DNA of 44,081 nt from SG8-41 sp036397875 (GCA_036397875.1 DASWIC010000062.1:1-44081); one strand, 5' to 3'; positions 25,543 through 34,409 are shown, counted from the stretch's first letter. Made by a program: numbers and translations. The notes: a model not told the origin generated them from the sequence alone.

Positions 25543-28500
25543 TTACTGGTAGAGCTCGCGCCAGGTCGCGCGCCTGCCGAGCGCCCCGGAGGATCCCGGC
25601 AACACGCCGCCGGTCGTCTTGGCGCCGGTGATGTCGATGCCGGTGTACTTCAGCTGGCCGCTCGGCAGCCGGTAGACCACGAAGCCCGCGGCGAGCGCCG
25701 CCCCGAGCTTGATGCCCACGACCTGCCCGGGCGCGGAGGCGAGGTACGAGCCCGACCGGTAATCGAACTGGTAGAAGAAGCTGTTACCGCCGGTCGAGCA
25801 GGCCTCGTTGTTCGGCTCGTTCGCCGCGATCAGCAGCACGCCCCGCACCAGCTGCATGTCGATGTTCACGCGTTCGCCGGGCGAGTCGTTGGCGGGGTTC
25901 AAGTCCACCCACCAGCCGTTCTGCGTGGACCAGTCGACCGCGTTGTTGCTGATCGTGCGGGAGTTGGCGTCGATCACGCTCATGACCTGCTGCACCAGCT
26001 TCGCCGCCGGCTCGCGCAGGCTTCCGAGGTCGGTGCCGGTGTCCTTGAACCCGTAGATCGTCTGCTGGTAGGCCAGGTTGGCCGGCGGGACCAGCGTCGC
26101 CGGATCCTGGAGGTCACTTGCGCCGAGGAACCGGCCGGTCCCGACGTAGATTACGTTGAAGCCCGCGTCGAAGCGCGTGATCTCGGGCCGGGTCGTGATG
26201 GACTGGGGCTTGCCGGCGCTGTCCAGTGTCTGGCCGATCAGCTGCTTCGTGGGTCCCGAGGTGGACATGTCGAAGCGCCATACGTTGCCGAGCAAGTCGC
26301 CGCCGTAGATGATGGTCGTGGTGTTGTTCACCAAGAAGTTGGTGGCGAACCCGGAGATCTTCGCCAGCCCGCTCGGCGTGACGGTGTCGCCCACGCCGGT
26401 GTCGACCTTGTCGAGGATCGCCCCGGTTTCGGCATCCAGCACGAAGAGGTAGCCCTTGCCGTCACCCGGGAGCACGTTGTTGTAGCCGGAGGAGACGATC
26501 ACCACCCACTTGCCGTCGGTCGGGCGCTTGGTGACGATCGGCTGGCCATAGCTGTACCCGATGTTGTCGTCCTTGGCGGTGCACTCCAGCTTGCCGGACG
26601 GGTCCGCGCAGACCTCCCACAGTGCCTTGGGATTGCTGGTATCGGTAACATCGAGCGCGTAGTAGCCGCGACCGCCCGCGTTGAGCCCTCCGACCAGTAT
26701 CGTCTTCCATGCGCCGCCGATGAAGACGTCCATGGTGACGGGCGAGCCGTCCACGTAGAAGCGATGGTTCACGTCGTAGTTGTTCGCGGCGAGCTTGAAC
26801 AGCTCGGGCTGCAGCATGCGCGGCACGTAGGCCCAGAGCTCGGTGCCGCCGCCGGCCGCAGCCTCGCCGCCATGGAATGCGTGCAGCATGGCGTCGTTGG
26901 AGGCGATGAACAGCACGGGGGTGCGGCTCGCCGCCGGGCCCGACTTGAACGAATTGTAGTCGGGGACCACGGCGTCGCCGTAGAGCAGGTTGGGCTTGCC
27001 GAGGAACGCCGGCTTGGCGTTGACGGTGTCGCCCAGCGTGTGCTCGCGCACGCGGTAGTAGTTGGTCTCGTGCTGCTTCTGACCGCGCAGGAAGTTGACC
27101 AGGTTGGTCCCGCTGTTGGCGACCGTCAGGTCAGCCGGCGACATTGCGCCGCATTGCGGCCACACCGTCGGGTCGGTGAGACAGTGGTCGTCGAAGAATG
27201 CCTGCTCCGTGCTCGTCAGGCTGGCGTACAGGAACGGCTTCAACTTGGTTGTCGGCTCGGTGGAATCGAACGTGTAGATCGTCCGGTCATCGGAGGCCGG
27301 CAGCGAGCGCGCGTCGAGCGGGGGGACGACCGACCAGGCGATACCCGGGATCAAGGCCCCGGTGACGACGTCGATCTTCTCCGCCACCACTTCACCGTCC
27401 CATTTCACCGTACGGTAGGTCGAGCTGTAGATGAAATTGTCGGTCGGCGTCACGTTCGGCGTGCTGGTGGCCGAGGACGCGGCCGCGCCGACGGTGGTCT
27501 TGATCGCGGAGAGCGCCGAGGTGAGCCCGCTTTGCAGCGAGTTGGGGTCCTTGGCGCTAAAATACGTGCCGCGTCCGTTCACCGCCGCATGCCACAGGTC
27601 GTCGAGCGCCGTGGGCGAGTCCGAGACCGGCTGCGGCCAGTTGCAGAGGGAGGCGGTGCCGCCAGGCGAGAACGAGCAGCCGGTCGCCCCGGTGCGGATC
27701 TGGTTGAAGTCCCCGCTGGTTGCCGTCTCGTAATCGGCGCGGTAGTTCATGAGCCCGTCGAGCCCCAATCCAAGGGTGAAGGTCACCATGTGCTGGTGCG
27801 CCGCCTGGTCCTTGGGCGACGTCGGCACGTTGTTCTTGGTGATGCCGATCGCCCCCGTGGTGCGGAGGTCCGTCTTGTAGTAGTACATCGCCACGTCGGC
27901 GAGCGTGTTGGCGAAGCCGCCCGGGGTCGCGCTGGAGGACGTCGCGCCCGGCTGCACGGTGGGGTTGGGGTTGATGGTGAAGTCCGCCGACGTGATCGTC
28001 GAGCCCGTGGTATTGACGACCGGTGTGCCGATCGGCGTCACCGTCGTCGGCCCGGCGGTCAACGAGCCGGTGGTGCAGGCGGTGATGTCCTGGAAGGTTG
28101 CCGTCCCGGGGTTGGTATAGGTGGGCGTAGCCGGCACGCCGTCGTAGCTCACGACGGTCTCATCCCAGTCGCGCGAGCGCTGCTTGATGCGGCGCTGCGT
28201 GGGGCTGCCGGTGGGGCAGCCGCAATTGGTGTCCGGGGTTCCGGGGAAGTTGGCTGTGTTGTTGCGCGTGCAGACGACCTGCTCCGCGATCGTGACCCGC
28301 GTCACGGTTGTTTCCTGCAATGCATCGCAGGCGGTGATGTCCTGGAAGGTGGAAACGGTACTCGTGGAAGGCGAGCCGGCGACCCCGTCAACGGTCGTCG
28401 TGGTCGTGATGTCGTCGAGCGTCCGCTGCTTGACGCGCTTCAGGTTGACGGCGCAGCCGCAATTCGTGTCCGGGCTGCCGGAGAAATTCGCCGTCGTATT

Positions 28501-30105
28501 GGACGCGCAGACGACCTGTTCCAGCGTTTGCGTGCTCGCGGTATCCGTGACTGTCGAGCCCGCACCGTCGAGCGTGCCGGTGGGGCGGTTGACGAAGGTC
28601 TCGATCATGCCGTCCTGGTTGTCCATGGTGGTCGTGCCGTTCAACTTTACCCCGCTCGAGCTGTTCCAGTAGCCGTCAGTCGTGAGCAGCGCGAAGTTCT
28701 GCTGGCAGCTGTACTGGAGCGGCTCGTCCGGCATGAAGCTGTTGATGCCGTCGGTCATGCCGCCGTAATGGCGCCCGACGCGGGACAGCGCCTGCCGCAG
28801 CGGCGTCGAGCCGGATGGAGCCTGGGCATAGAACTTGGCGTACCAGTCCAACTTGTGCGTGACGTCGAATTTGTCGATCTTCAGGTACTTGGCACTGCTC
28901 GATGCGTTGATCGTGACGAAGCCGATGCGATAGCGGTCGTCCATGGTGGCGAACACGCGGCCCGCGGTGCTCTTCATGGTCTGCATGCGAGTGTGGTAGT
29001 AGGCGTACCAGTTCGCGAAATTGGTCATCTCTTCCGCGTACGTGCAGTCGGGCCTGGCCGCGCAGTCGGTGCGGTTGGGCCGGCCGCCATAGGTCGTGAC
29101 CGCAGACTCGATATCCGTGCGCACGAACGTGCCGTACCTCACGAAGCGGTGGGAACCGTCGATCTTGGACTGGCAGGACGGAGTGCTACCCGTGTTGCCG
29201 GACACCGCCGCGTCCTGGTTTGCGAGGTTGGACGTCTGGCAATAGCGCACCGGCGCCGGGATAGTGGAGCTTCCGGTCGGCGTGTCGGACTGGGTGCAGA
29301 GCGTGAGATTGATGTCGCTGCAGTGTTCCCGCGGCAGGATCGTGTAATAGTACGGGGCGCCAAACCGCATCCTGACGTAACGGAAATCCGAGGAGTTGGC
29401 GACAGACACCGGCCAGCCGAAGGTGCCGTCGGCAGGCGCAGAAGCGTTGCTGTAGCGGAACGACGTGAGCAGCGTCGTGCCGTCGGTGGCGTAGCCATTT
29501 CTCCGGCAGGCGGTATTATCGGTCGGCGTGGAATTGCTGGCGGTGCAGAACACCGCCTCCGGATACTCCGTTGTCACGTCGAAGTTCGTGGGCGTGGCGG
29601 CGTACGCATTGTTGGGAACAGAGGTCCACGGCGATCCATAGCTCGGCAGGTCGGCGCCGGCGCCGTCCTTGCCCGGGCGGTAGGTTATCTGGGGGTTGTA
29701 ATACATGGTGTTGAACTCGGTGGCGAGTACCGGTGGGCCGACGAGCCATCGAGCCGCCGGGTCCGGGCTGGAAGGGGAGTGACGCACGGTATCAACCGCG
29801 GGCGACACCAGATTGGTATTGTCGGGAAGCAAGCACTCGGTGGTGGTCGAGCCGCTACTGGTGTACCGGTAGTTCTTGCACGTATCGGAGTTCCTCAGGT
29901 TATCCGGCATGAAGTGCCAGCCCATGCTGCCCGAGTCGTCCAGAATGAACATGAGGTTCGGCAGCACCGCGGTGCTCGAAGCGGTGCCGAGCGGAACCTG
30001 CGAAATGTCGGTCGTCGCCGCGCCGGCGGGCGCGAACGGAGCGCCGAGCGCCGTGGCCACGGCCAGAGCCGCGAACAGTGAACGTCCAGAGAAATCGGGT
30101 TTCAT
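25543..30105 (-). CDS. pilY1: PilY1-like pilus tip adhesin, operon 2, with Cys-rich insertion
   Basis: 1520 residues, larger than the usual 1000-1200. The start at 30105 (MKPDFSGRS) is chosen because GGAGA lies 8 bases upstream; ATGs at 30111 and 30120 are alternatives. A signal peptide is followed by a vWA-like domain with a canonical MIDAS DDSGS (56-60). Residues about 529-677 hold a tandem duplication of a Cys-rich unit (EQVVC...NCGC...FQDITAC). The C-terminal propeller is recognised from FIASNDAMLHAFHGGE, RFYVDGSPVTMDVF and IYGGDLLGNVWRFD, but lacks the DxDxDG calcium loop of PilY1-1. It follows pilX by 31 bases. Confidence 0.9.
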   Translation of the reverse strand: MKPDFSGRSLFAALAVATALGAPFAPAGAATTDISQVPLGTASSTAVLPNLMFILDDSGSMGWHFMPDNLRNSDTCKNYRYTSSGSTTTECLLPDNTNLVSPAVDTVRHSPSSPDPAARWLVGPPVLATEFNTMYYNPQITYRPGKDGAGADLPSYGSPWTSVPNNAYAATPTNFDVTTEYPEAVFCTASNSTPTDNTACRRNGYATDGTTLLTSFRYSNASAPADGTFGWPVSVANSSDFRYVRMRFGAPYYYTILPREHCSDINLTLCTQSDTPTGSSTIPAPVRYCQTSNLANQDAAVSGNTGSTPSCQSKIDGSHRFVRYGTFVRTDIESAVTTYGGRPNRTDCAARPDCTYAEEMTNFANWYAYYHTRMQTMKSTAGRVFATMDDRYRIGFVTINASSSAKYLKIDKFDVTHKLDWYAKFYAQAPSGSTPLRQALSRVGRHYGGMTDGINSFMPDEPLQYSCQQNFALLTTDGYWNSSSGVKLNGTTTMDNQDGMIETFVNRPTGTLDGAGSTVTDTASTQTLEQVVCASNTTANFSGSPDTNCGCAVNLKRVKQRTLDDITTTTTVDGVAGSPSTSTVSTFQDITACDALQETTVTRVTIAEQVVCTRNNTANFPGTPDTNCGCPTGSPTQRRIKQRSRDWDETVVSYDGVPATPTYTNPGTATFQDITACTTGSLTAGPTTVTPIGTPVVNTTGSTITSADFTINPNPTVQPGATSSSATPGGFANTLADVAMYYYKTDLRTTGAIGITKNNVPTSPKDQAAHQHMVTFTLGLGLDGLMNYRADYETATSGDFNQIRTGATGCSFSPGGTASLCNWPQPVSDSPTALDDLWHAAVNGRGTYFSAKDPNSLQSGLTSALSAIKTTVGAAASSATSTPNVTPTDNFIYSSTYRTVKWDGEVVAEKIDVVTGALIPGIAWSVVPPLDARSLPASDDRTIYTFDSTEPTTKLKPFLYASLTSTEQAFFDDHCLTDPTVWPQCGAMSPADLTVANSGTNLVNFLRGQKQHETNYYRVREHTLGDTVNAKPAFLGKPNLLYGDAVVPDYNSFKSGPAASRTPVLFIASNDAMLHAFHGGEAAAGGGTELWAYVPRMLQPELFKLAANNYDVNHRFYVDGSPVTMDVFIGGAWKTILVGGLNAGGRGYYALDVTDTSNPKALWEVCADPSGKLECTAKDDNIGYSYGQPIVTKRPTDGKWVVIVSSGYNNVLPGDGKGYLFVLDAETGAILDKVDTGVGDTVTPSGLAKISGFATNFLVNNTTTIIYGGDLLGNVWRFDMSTSGPTKQLIGQTLDSAGKPQSITTRPEITRFDAGFNVIYVGTGRFLGASDLQDPATLVPPANLAYQQTIYGFKDTGTDLGSLREPAAKLVQQVMSVIDANSRTISNNAVDWSTQNGWWVDLNPANDSPGERVNIDMQLVRGVLLIAANEPNNEACSTGGNSFFYQFDYRSGSYLASAPGQVVGIKLGAALAAGFVVYRLPSGQLKYTGIDITGAKTTGGVLPGSSGALGRRATWRELYQ
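28073..28521 (-). repeat. Tandem Cys-rich repeat inside pilY1-2
   Basis: Two coding repeats: unit A at about 28328-28521 and unit B at about 28073-28284. Both begin EQVVC, contain PDTNCGC and KQR, and end FQDITAC; at DNA level the end GCAGGCGGTGATGTCCTGGA is identical in both. Each unit has four cysteines. Confidence 0.85.
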
Positions 30106-30136
30106 AACCATGCTCTCCATCAATATTCAGCGTGCC

Positions 30137-30766
30137 TCACAGCGCGACCGCCACCATGGACTGAACGTAGCTCACGGTATTGCGGGGGCCCTGAGCGCGT
30201 ACGGTGATGCGGTAATACACCCTGGGGTCCTGCAGGTAACCGGGGCTGCCGACCGTGAAACTTTCGCCCGCAGCGGGCGGCGGCGGCGCGCCCGTGCCCG
30301 TGGGGTTGTCCAGCGCGCACTGGTTCCCTTCCGGGGGGGGGCACGAGGCGGAGGTGCCGTTGTAGAGGGTGTCGGCGCATTTGCACATGCGGTGAATCAC
30401 GTACGAGATCGTGTTCCCGGCCGCGTCGGTCCCTACGGTCACCGCGCTGGCCCACGTGCCGGAGGCGGTCCAGACCGGGTTGGCGTAACCCGAGTTGTAT
30501 CCCTGGGCCGCGTTGTCCAGCGAGAGCGCCGGCCGGTTGGCGAGCAGCCATTGATACGCCTGCTCGATGCCGTTATCCGAGGACTGCACCGTCCCCTGCT
30601 TGAACGCGAGGTTGCCCGCGATGAGCGTGGCGGTGTCCACCGAGCGCATGATGGCGATGCCGGCGAGCGTCATCGCGACGAGCACGATCAGCGCGATGAA
30701 GAGCACCGCGCCGCGTGCGCGCGAGGGCAGGGAGACGCGAGTCCCGAGTGCGGTTGCGCGTGACAT
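30137..30766 (-). CDS. pilX: PilX-type minor pilin, operon 2
   Basis: 209 residues; the ATG at 30766 directly follows the pilW stop (TAAATG). PilX_N features: basic leader ending SRARG, then AVLFIALIVLVAMTLAGIAI and SVDTATLIAGNLAFKQG, closely matching PilX of operon 3. The centre has several Cys (HRMCKCAD, SASCPPPEGNQC). The Pro run is encoded by nine consecutive C on the coding strand (30333-30341), a length that could slip and shift the frame after about residue 142; the frame is intact here. Confidence 0.9.
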   Translation of the reverse strand: MSRATALGTRVSLPSRARGAVLFIALIVLVAMTLAGIAIMRSVDTATLIAGNLAFKQGTVQSSDNGIEQAYQWLLANRPALSLDNAAQGYNSGYANPVWTASGTWASAVTVGTDAAGNTISYVIHRMCKCADTLYNGTSASCPPPEGNQCALDNPTGTGAPPPPAAGESFTVGSPGYLQDPRVYYRITVRAQGPRNTVSYVQSMVAVAL

Positions 30767-31882
30767 TTAGTAGGGCCTCCAAATCATGTTGCGCAGCGGG
30801 ATCACGGTCTGGAACACCTTGTAGCGGTAGTGACGCTCATCCGAGGTCAGCGTCCAGACCGGCCCGGTAGTTGTCGGCGGATTCGCGGAGTCTTCCCACA
30901 GCCGGATCGTGGCGGGGCTCACTTCGTCTTTCTCGTAGAGGCCGGAACGCGCGACCAGGGCGACCCGTATGGCCAGCACGGCCGCCCATTCCGTGGTGGT
31001 GGCGGGCGTGGTCTCGTTGAAGACGTCCACCACGCCGTCCGCGTTGTTGTCCTTCCCGTACTGCACCTGGAGCTGGACGACGTTGTCGAACAGCGGGGTG
31101 GGGGCCGCGGCGCCAAGCGCCTGCGATACCAGCTGCCCGTTCTGGACTGAAAAGGTCTTGATGGAGGGCGTGGGCCCGATGTTGTAGACCTTGCCGTTGG
31201 TGGTGTAAGCCGTTCCCAGGCCAGCCGGATTGTTGAAGCGCGTATTGACGGTGGCGCCGGCGGCATTCACGTAGCTGCCGACCTGGAGGTTCAATTGGGT
31301 GTTGTCGCCGGTGGCGGGCGGTATCTGCGTGACCTGCGCCAGCGTGCACGGCTGGACGCCCTCCGCGATAAGCACGTGATCGCCCGGCTGGAATCCGTAG
31401 AGCGCGTTGACGATCTTGATGAAGGTGTCGGACACGCTGAGGCCGCCTACGAGTACCGACAACGGGGCGGGCAGCGCATCGCCGTTACCGTAGGCTACCG
31501 TGAGCGTGTCGGGGGCGCCGGCAAAGCCTGGCGTGCTCCCGGCGCCCTGCGCGATCACCGCCGGTGCCAGCGTGGACGGTGTGAGCGCGGCGCCGACCTG
31601 CTGGTCCCACCCCTGCAGGGTGCAGCCCACCAGGTCGGGCGTATTGAAGCCGTAGCCCGCCTGGCGCAGATCGCGCTCGAGGGTGTACAGGGAGAGCGTG
31701 CCGCTGGTCTGAGCTTCGCCCCCGGACGTCGTCGTGCGCTTCTGGCCCTCGAATACCGCGAACACCTGGAAGATCACGAGGCTCGCGATGATGCCGATCG
31801 CGGCCGCCACCAGGAGCTCGACCAAGCTCATGCCGCGGGAGCGGCCGCGCTGCAGAACTGTCATGTCGGGAATCGCGCGCAT
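30767..31882 (-). CDS. pilW: PilW-type minor pilin, operon 2
   Basis: 371 residues from the ATG at 31882, 3 bases after the pilV stop. The leader ends GRSRG; the mature helix starts MSLVELLVAAAIGI with Glu at +5. LYTLERDLRQAGYGF is the typical PilW segment after the helix. YGKDNNADGVVDVFNE near the C-terminus resembles a calcium-type loop, as in PilW-1. It is a minor pilin of the initiation complex. Confidence 0.9.
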   Translation of the reverse strand: MRAIPDMTVLQRGRSRGMSLVELLVAAAIGIIASLVIFQVFAVFEGQKRTTTSGGEAQTSGTLSLYTLERDLRQAGYGFNTPDLVGCTLQGWDQQVGAALTPSTLAPAVIAQGAGSTPGFAGAPDTLTVAYGNGDALPAPLSVLVGGLSVSDTFIKIVNALYGFQPGDHVLIAEGVQPCTLAQVTQIPPATGDNTQLNLQVGSYVNAAGATVNTRFNNPAGLGTAYTTNGKVYNIGPTPSIKTFSVQNGQLVSQALGAAAPTPLFDNVVQLQVQYGKDNNADGVVDVFNETTPATTTEWAAVLAIRVALVARSGLYEKDEVSPATIRLWEDSANPPTTTGPVWTLTSDERHYRYKVFQTVIPLRNMIWRPY

Positions 31883-31885
31883 GGC

Positions 31886-32323
31886 TCAACCGTTGATATA
31901 GGCCATCGTGGTATGGCGGTGAACATCACCGCCCCCCGGCAGCTGCCAAAGGACGGTCACCGTGACCGTCGTGCCCGCAACCGTGATGATTGGACGATTC
32001 GCCGCGGCGGTGACGCCGGGGAGCGCGTTCTGGATGCTCGTCACCCAGCCATCGATCGAGGCGGGGGGCGTGCCGGAGCCGGCGTAAGCGTAGCTGCCAA
32101 GGCTCGTCCGGTTGACCCACATCTGGCCGATGATCTCGTTCGCGAAGAATGCCGCGTCGCTGCGGTACTTGGCGTCCGACATATGCTTGATCGCGAGCGC
32201 CTGCATGCCGACCAGCGCCAGGATCCCGACCGAGAAGATGAGGATGCCGATCAGAGCCTCGAGCAGCGTGGCACCGCGTTGCCCGGCGTTCGATTTCATG
32301 GTGATGGACATGAACTTTTTCAT
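31886..32323 (-). CDS. pilV: PilV-type minor pilin, operon 2
   Basis: 145 residues from the ATG at 32323; ATGs at 32311 and 32299 would give shorter leaders. Cleavage at GQRG/ATLLEALIGILIFSVG with Glu at +5. LVGMQALAIKHMSDAKYRSDA is a typical PilV stretch. It is shorter than PilV-1 (196) and close in length and tail (HRHTTMAYING) to PilV-3. It lies 15 bases after the GspH gene. Confidence 0.88.
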   Translation of the reverse strand: MKKFMSITMKSNAGQRGATLLEALIGILIFSVGILALVGMQALAIKHMSDAKYRSDAAFFANEIIGQMWVNRTSLGSYAYAGSGTPPASIDGWVTSIQNALPGVTAAANRPIITVAGTTVTVTVLWQLPGGGDVHRHTTMAYING

Positions 32324-32338
32324 TGGGCCGCTATCCTG

Positions 32339-32893
32339 TTACGTGCAGCCAGCCGGCACGGCCTGAGGGGCGGGGAGCGGCGGTATGCAGGTGCGCGTAT
32401 CGGCGGCAGGCACCTGCGGATCGCACAGGCGGATGTTGCCTCCCGCCCGCACCAGGACGCACAGCTCCCGGCTGTCCACGGCGGCAATCGCAGGCGAATC
32501 GATCTTGATTTCGGTGATCGTCGGGGTGCCGTCGTCGTTCGTCGCCGCGCTGCCGAAACTGTTGAATGTCACCGTCTTGGCTCCCGCCGGCGCGATGGTG
32601 ACCATGGCGGCGCCCGATCCCTCGCCGGCGAGCCGGGACTGGATCACCTCTCCGGTGCCGGCGATGCGCGCGGTCCAGCCCGAGGAGACATCCATCCGCA
32701 GTTCAACATTGACGTTGCGGCGTATCGCCTCGGCGCGCGCGAGCTGCATGCCGTTGAGAACTGCCTCGCCGGCGGTGCGGATCTGGGTGTTCTGCATCCA
32801 CACGGCGAAATTCGGCAATGCCACGTACAACAGGATCGCCAGGACCACGACCGTGATCATGAGCTCGATGAGCGTGAAGCCGGCGCTTCTCAT
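32339..32893 (-). CDS. GspH/FimT-family minor pilin, operon 2
   Basis: 184 residues from the ATG at 32893, five bases after the pilE stop; a GTG at 32905 overlapping that stop is an alternative. Short leader MRSAG, then FTLIELMITVVVLAILLYVA with Glu at +5. The region WMQNTQIRTAGEAVLNG is shared with GspH-3 (WIANTQVRTAAESAQNG). The C-terminal tail LCDPQVPAADTRTC is rich in Cys and Pro and has a counterpart in operon 3 only. Confidence 0.88.
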   Translation of the reverse strand: MRSAGFTLIELMITVVVLAILLYVALPNFAVWMQNTQIRTAGEAVLNGMQLARAEAIRRNVNVELRMDVSSGWTARIAGTGEVIQSRLAGEGSGAAMVTIAPAGAKTVTFNSFGSAATNDDGTPTITEIKIDSPAIAAVDSRELCVLVRAGGNIRLCDPQVPAADTRTCIPPLPAPQAVPAGCT

Positions 32894-32898
32894 GGCGT

Positions 32899-33339
32899 CT
32901 AGCACGTCCCGTCTTTGCGCCGCACCCAGCAGCTGATGTTCGGGGCGCCACCCCAGCCGGTGCCGAGCGTCGTCGTCGCGCGGACATTCTTTTCATTCAG
33001 CGTGTAGACGAAGTTGCCCAGGCCCTGGATCGCGATGCCGGTGGCGGTGACCGTGTAGTCCTGCGACGGGGCGAGGCCTGGTGCGCAATTGAAGGTGAAG
33101 TACTTCGAATTCGGCGACGCTGCGCCGCAGCCGTCGAGGCCGGCGCCGTCGTAGCGGCGGTTGTCCTGGTAGAACTGCTCCATCCGCACGCGGAAGTCCG
33201 ACATTCCGGTGAAGGCCTCGGTGAGCTTCGCGCGCTGCGTGTAGTCGTTGTATGCCGGCAGCGCGATCGCCGCCAGTACCCCGAGGATCACGATCACGAT
33301 CAACAGCTCGATCAGCGTAAAACCGCGTGGTTGCGCCAT
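32899..33339 (-). CDS. pilE: PilE-like pilin, operon 2
   Basis: 146 residues. A short six-residue leader (MAQPRG) precedes FTLIELLIVIVILGVLAAIA with Glu at +5, a classical type IVa pilin N-terminus. The C-terminal disulfide loop is marked by SCWVRRKDGTC. GAAAGGAG lies 6 bases before the ATG. It is the first gene of operon 2 and is long enough to be a structural or minor subunit; its position favours a minor pilin. Confidence 0.92.
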   Translation of the reverse strand: MAQPRGFTLIELLIVIVILGVLAAIALPAYNDYTQRAKLTEAFTGMSDFRVRMEQFYQDNRRYDGAGLDGCGAASPNSKYFTFNCAPGLAPSQDYTVTATGIAIQGLGNFVYTLNEKNVRATTTLGTGWGGAPNISCWVRRKDGTC

Positions 33340-33445
33340 TGCCTGCTCCTTTCAACGTGGGAAACGATAGTGGGTCGAGGCGATGTTCGCCAGAGTCAAC
33401 CGATGGGAGGACGCGGGCGGGCCACCAGCGGCCGCGGCCTTCGGC

Positions 33446-33483
33446 ACTTTTGCACGGAGCGCCGCGCGCGCCGCGAAATAAGT
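33446..33483 (-). promoter_or_regulatory. Leader hairpin of operon 2, shared with operon 3
   Basis: On the minus strand CGCGG-CGC pairs with GCG-CU-CCGUG, with a flanking ACUU(A)UU/AAAAGU stem. A two-base CU bulge is on the 3' side. It lies about 107 bases before pilE-2. Sequence and fold match 41894-41929 upstream of pilE-3. Confidence 0.45.
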
Positions 33484-33810
33484 CACGAACTTTCGCCGCG
33501 AAAAATTTCCGGCGAGAAGGAATCCGGCGCGCGGTGCCGTCGCGATCGCGCGCTCGAAAATTGCGCAAGAAAAACGAAAGCAACGACGAACACGCAGGCA
33601 CGCGATCGGCCAGCACCCGACGCCGGGTTTTTGAAACGCCATCCCGCCGCGGACGGCCGCTGATTGACGCCGATCATGAGACCGAAACCCTACAACGGGA
33701 CGGTCCCGGTCCGGCCCGCGTTCATCGGCGGCGGAATGGTCCCGGTCGGTTGGCAAAGTGTCGTTGAATGGTGAGTATCGGCCCCTGTAGGAGGTGCGAG
33801 GGGCCTCGAA

Positions 33811-33840
33811 TTAGACTTAGTCCAAGAATCGGTTTACAAT
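33811..33840 (+). promoter_or_regulatory. Promoter and candidate operator of the Fur-like gene
   Basis: TTAGAC (-35, 33811-33816) and TACAAT (-10, 33835-33840) are 18 bases apart, 10 bases before the ATG. TTAGACTTAGTCCAA (33811-33825) is a near-perfect 7-1-7 palindrome with one mismatch that covers the -35, the size and place expected of a Fur-family autoregulatory box. Confidence 0.6.
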
Positions 33841-33850
33841 ATTTAATCAA

Positions 33851-34252
33851 ATGAAGCCAATGCCTTACACGCGCGATACGCTTCTCGAGATGCTGCGTCG
33901 GCACGACATCAACCCGACGCACCAGCGCCTCGAGATCGCGCACGCCCTGTTCACGCGCGGCGAGCACCTGTCCGCCGACCAGATCCTCGCGATCGTCAAT
34001 AACCGCCACTCCGAGACCTCGAAGGCGACGGTCTACAACACGCTCAATCTTTTTCTCGAAAAGAAGCTGATTCGGGAAGTGATCGTGGACCCCCACAAGG
34101 TGTTCTACGATCCCAACACCGAGGTGCACCATCACCTCTACAACCTCGATACCGGCGAGCTGACCGATATCGACGCGAGCGAGATCGAGATCGCGGGACT
34201 TCCCCGGTTGCCGGAGGGCATGGTCACCGACGGCGTCGACATCATCGTGCGC

Positions 34253-34273
<21 letters not shown>
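33851..34273 (+). CDS. Fur-family regulator, Irr/PerR-like
   Basis: 140 residues. The winged-helix recognition helix region SKATVYNTLNLFLEKKLI is typical of the Fur family, and HHHLYNLDTGELTDIDASEI followed by LPEGMVTDGVDIIVRVR is more like Irr than Fur. There is no cysteine at all, so no structural CxxC zinc site. Irr-type proteins sense haem or iron status; PerR-type sense peroxide. It is divergent from pil operon 2, and a palindrome overlaps its own promoter. The target genes are unknown. The gene is followed 29 bases later by tRNA-Thr. Confidence 0.88.
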
Positions 34274-34380
<107 letters not shown>

Positions 34381-34388
34381 GAGAATAG

Positions 34389-34409
34389 CTGCCGGGGCGG
34401 CGGGTCTTT
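34389..34409 (+). terminator. Possible terminator after tRNA-Thr copy 1
   Basis: CTGCCG-GGG-CGGCGG stem (one G-U) followed by GTCTTT, 10 bases after the tRNA. The T-run is short. Confidence 0.4.

Larger units (their letters stand above)
33340..33850. other. 511-base divergent gap between pilE-2 and the Fur-like gene
   Basis: No gene is recognised. It contains the leader hairpin of operon 2 (33446-33483), the promoter and palindrome of the Fur-like gene (33811-33840), and a small CCCG-ACGC-CGGG hairpin followed by T5 near 33625-33640 on the plus strand. The middle part is unassigned. Confidence 0.6.

Noticed and set aside
25081..30081. A 1666-codon plus-strand open frame opposite pilY1-2, and similar long ones opposite pilY1-1, pilY1-3, argF/argD and ileS
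   Set aside because: Shadow frames of GC-rich genes: no family motif, Arg/Gly/Val/Ala-rich composition, and the opposite strand carries clear signal peptides, MIDAS and propeller motifs.
33446..33483. Rho-independent terminator in the pil operon 2 and 3 leaders
   Set aside because: On both strands the U-run precedes and the A-run follows the stem, the wrong order for a terminator.
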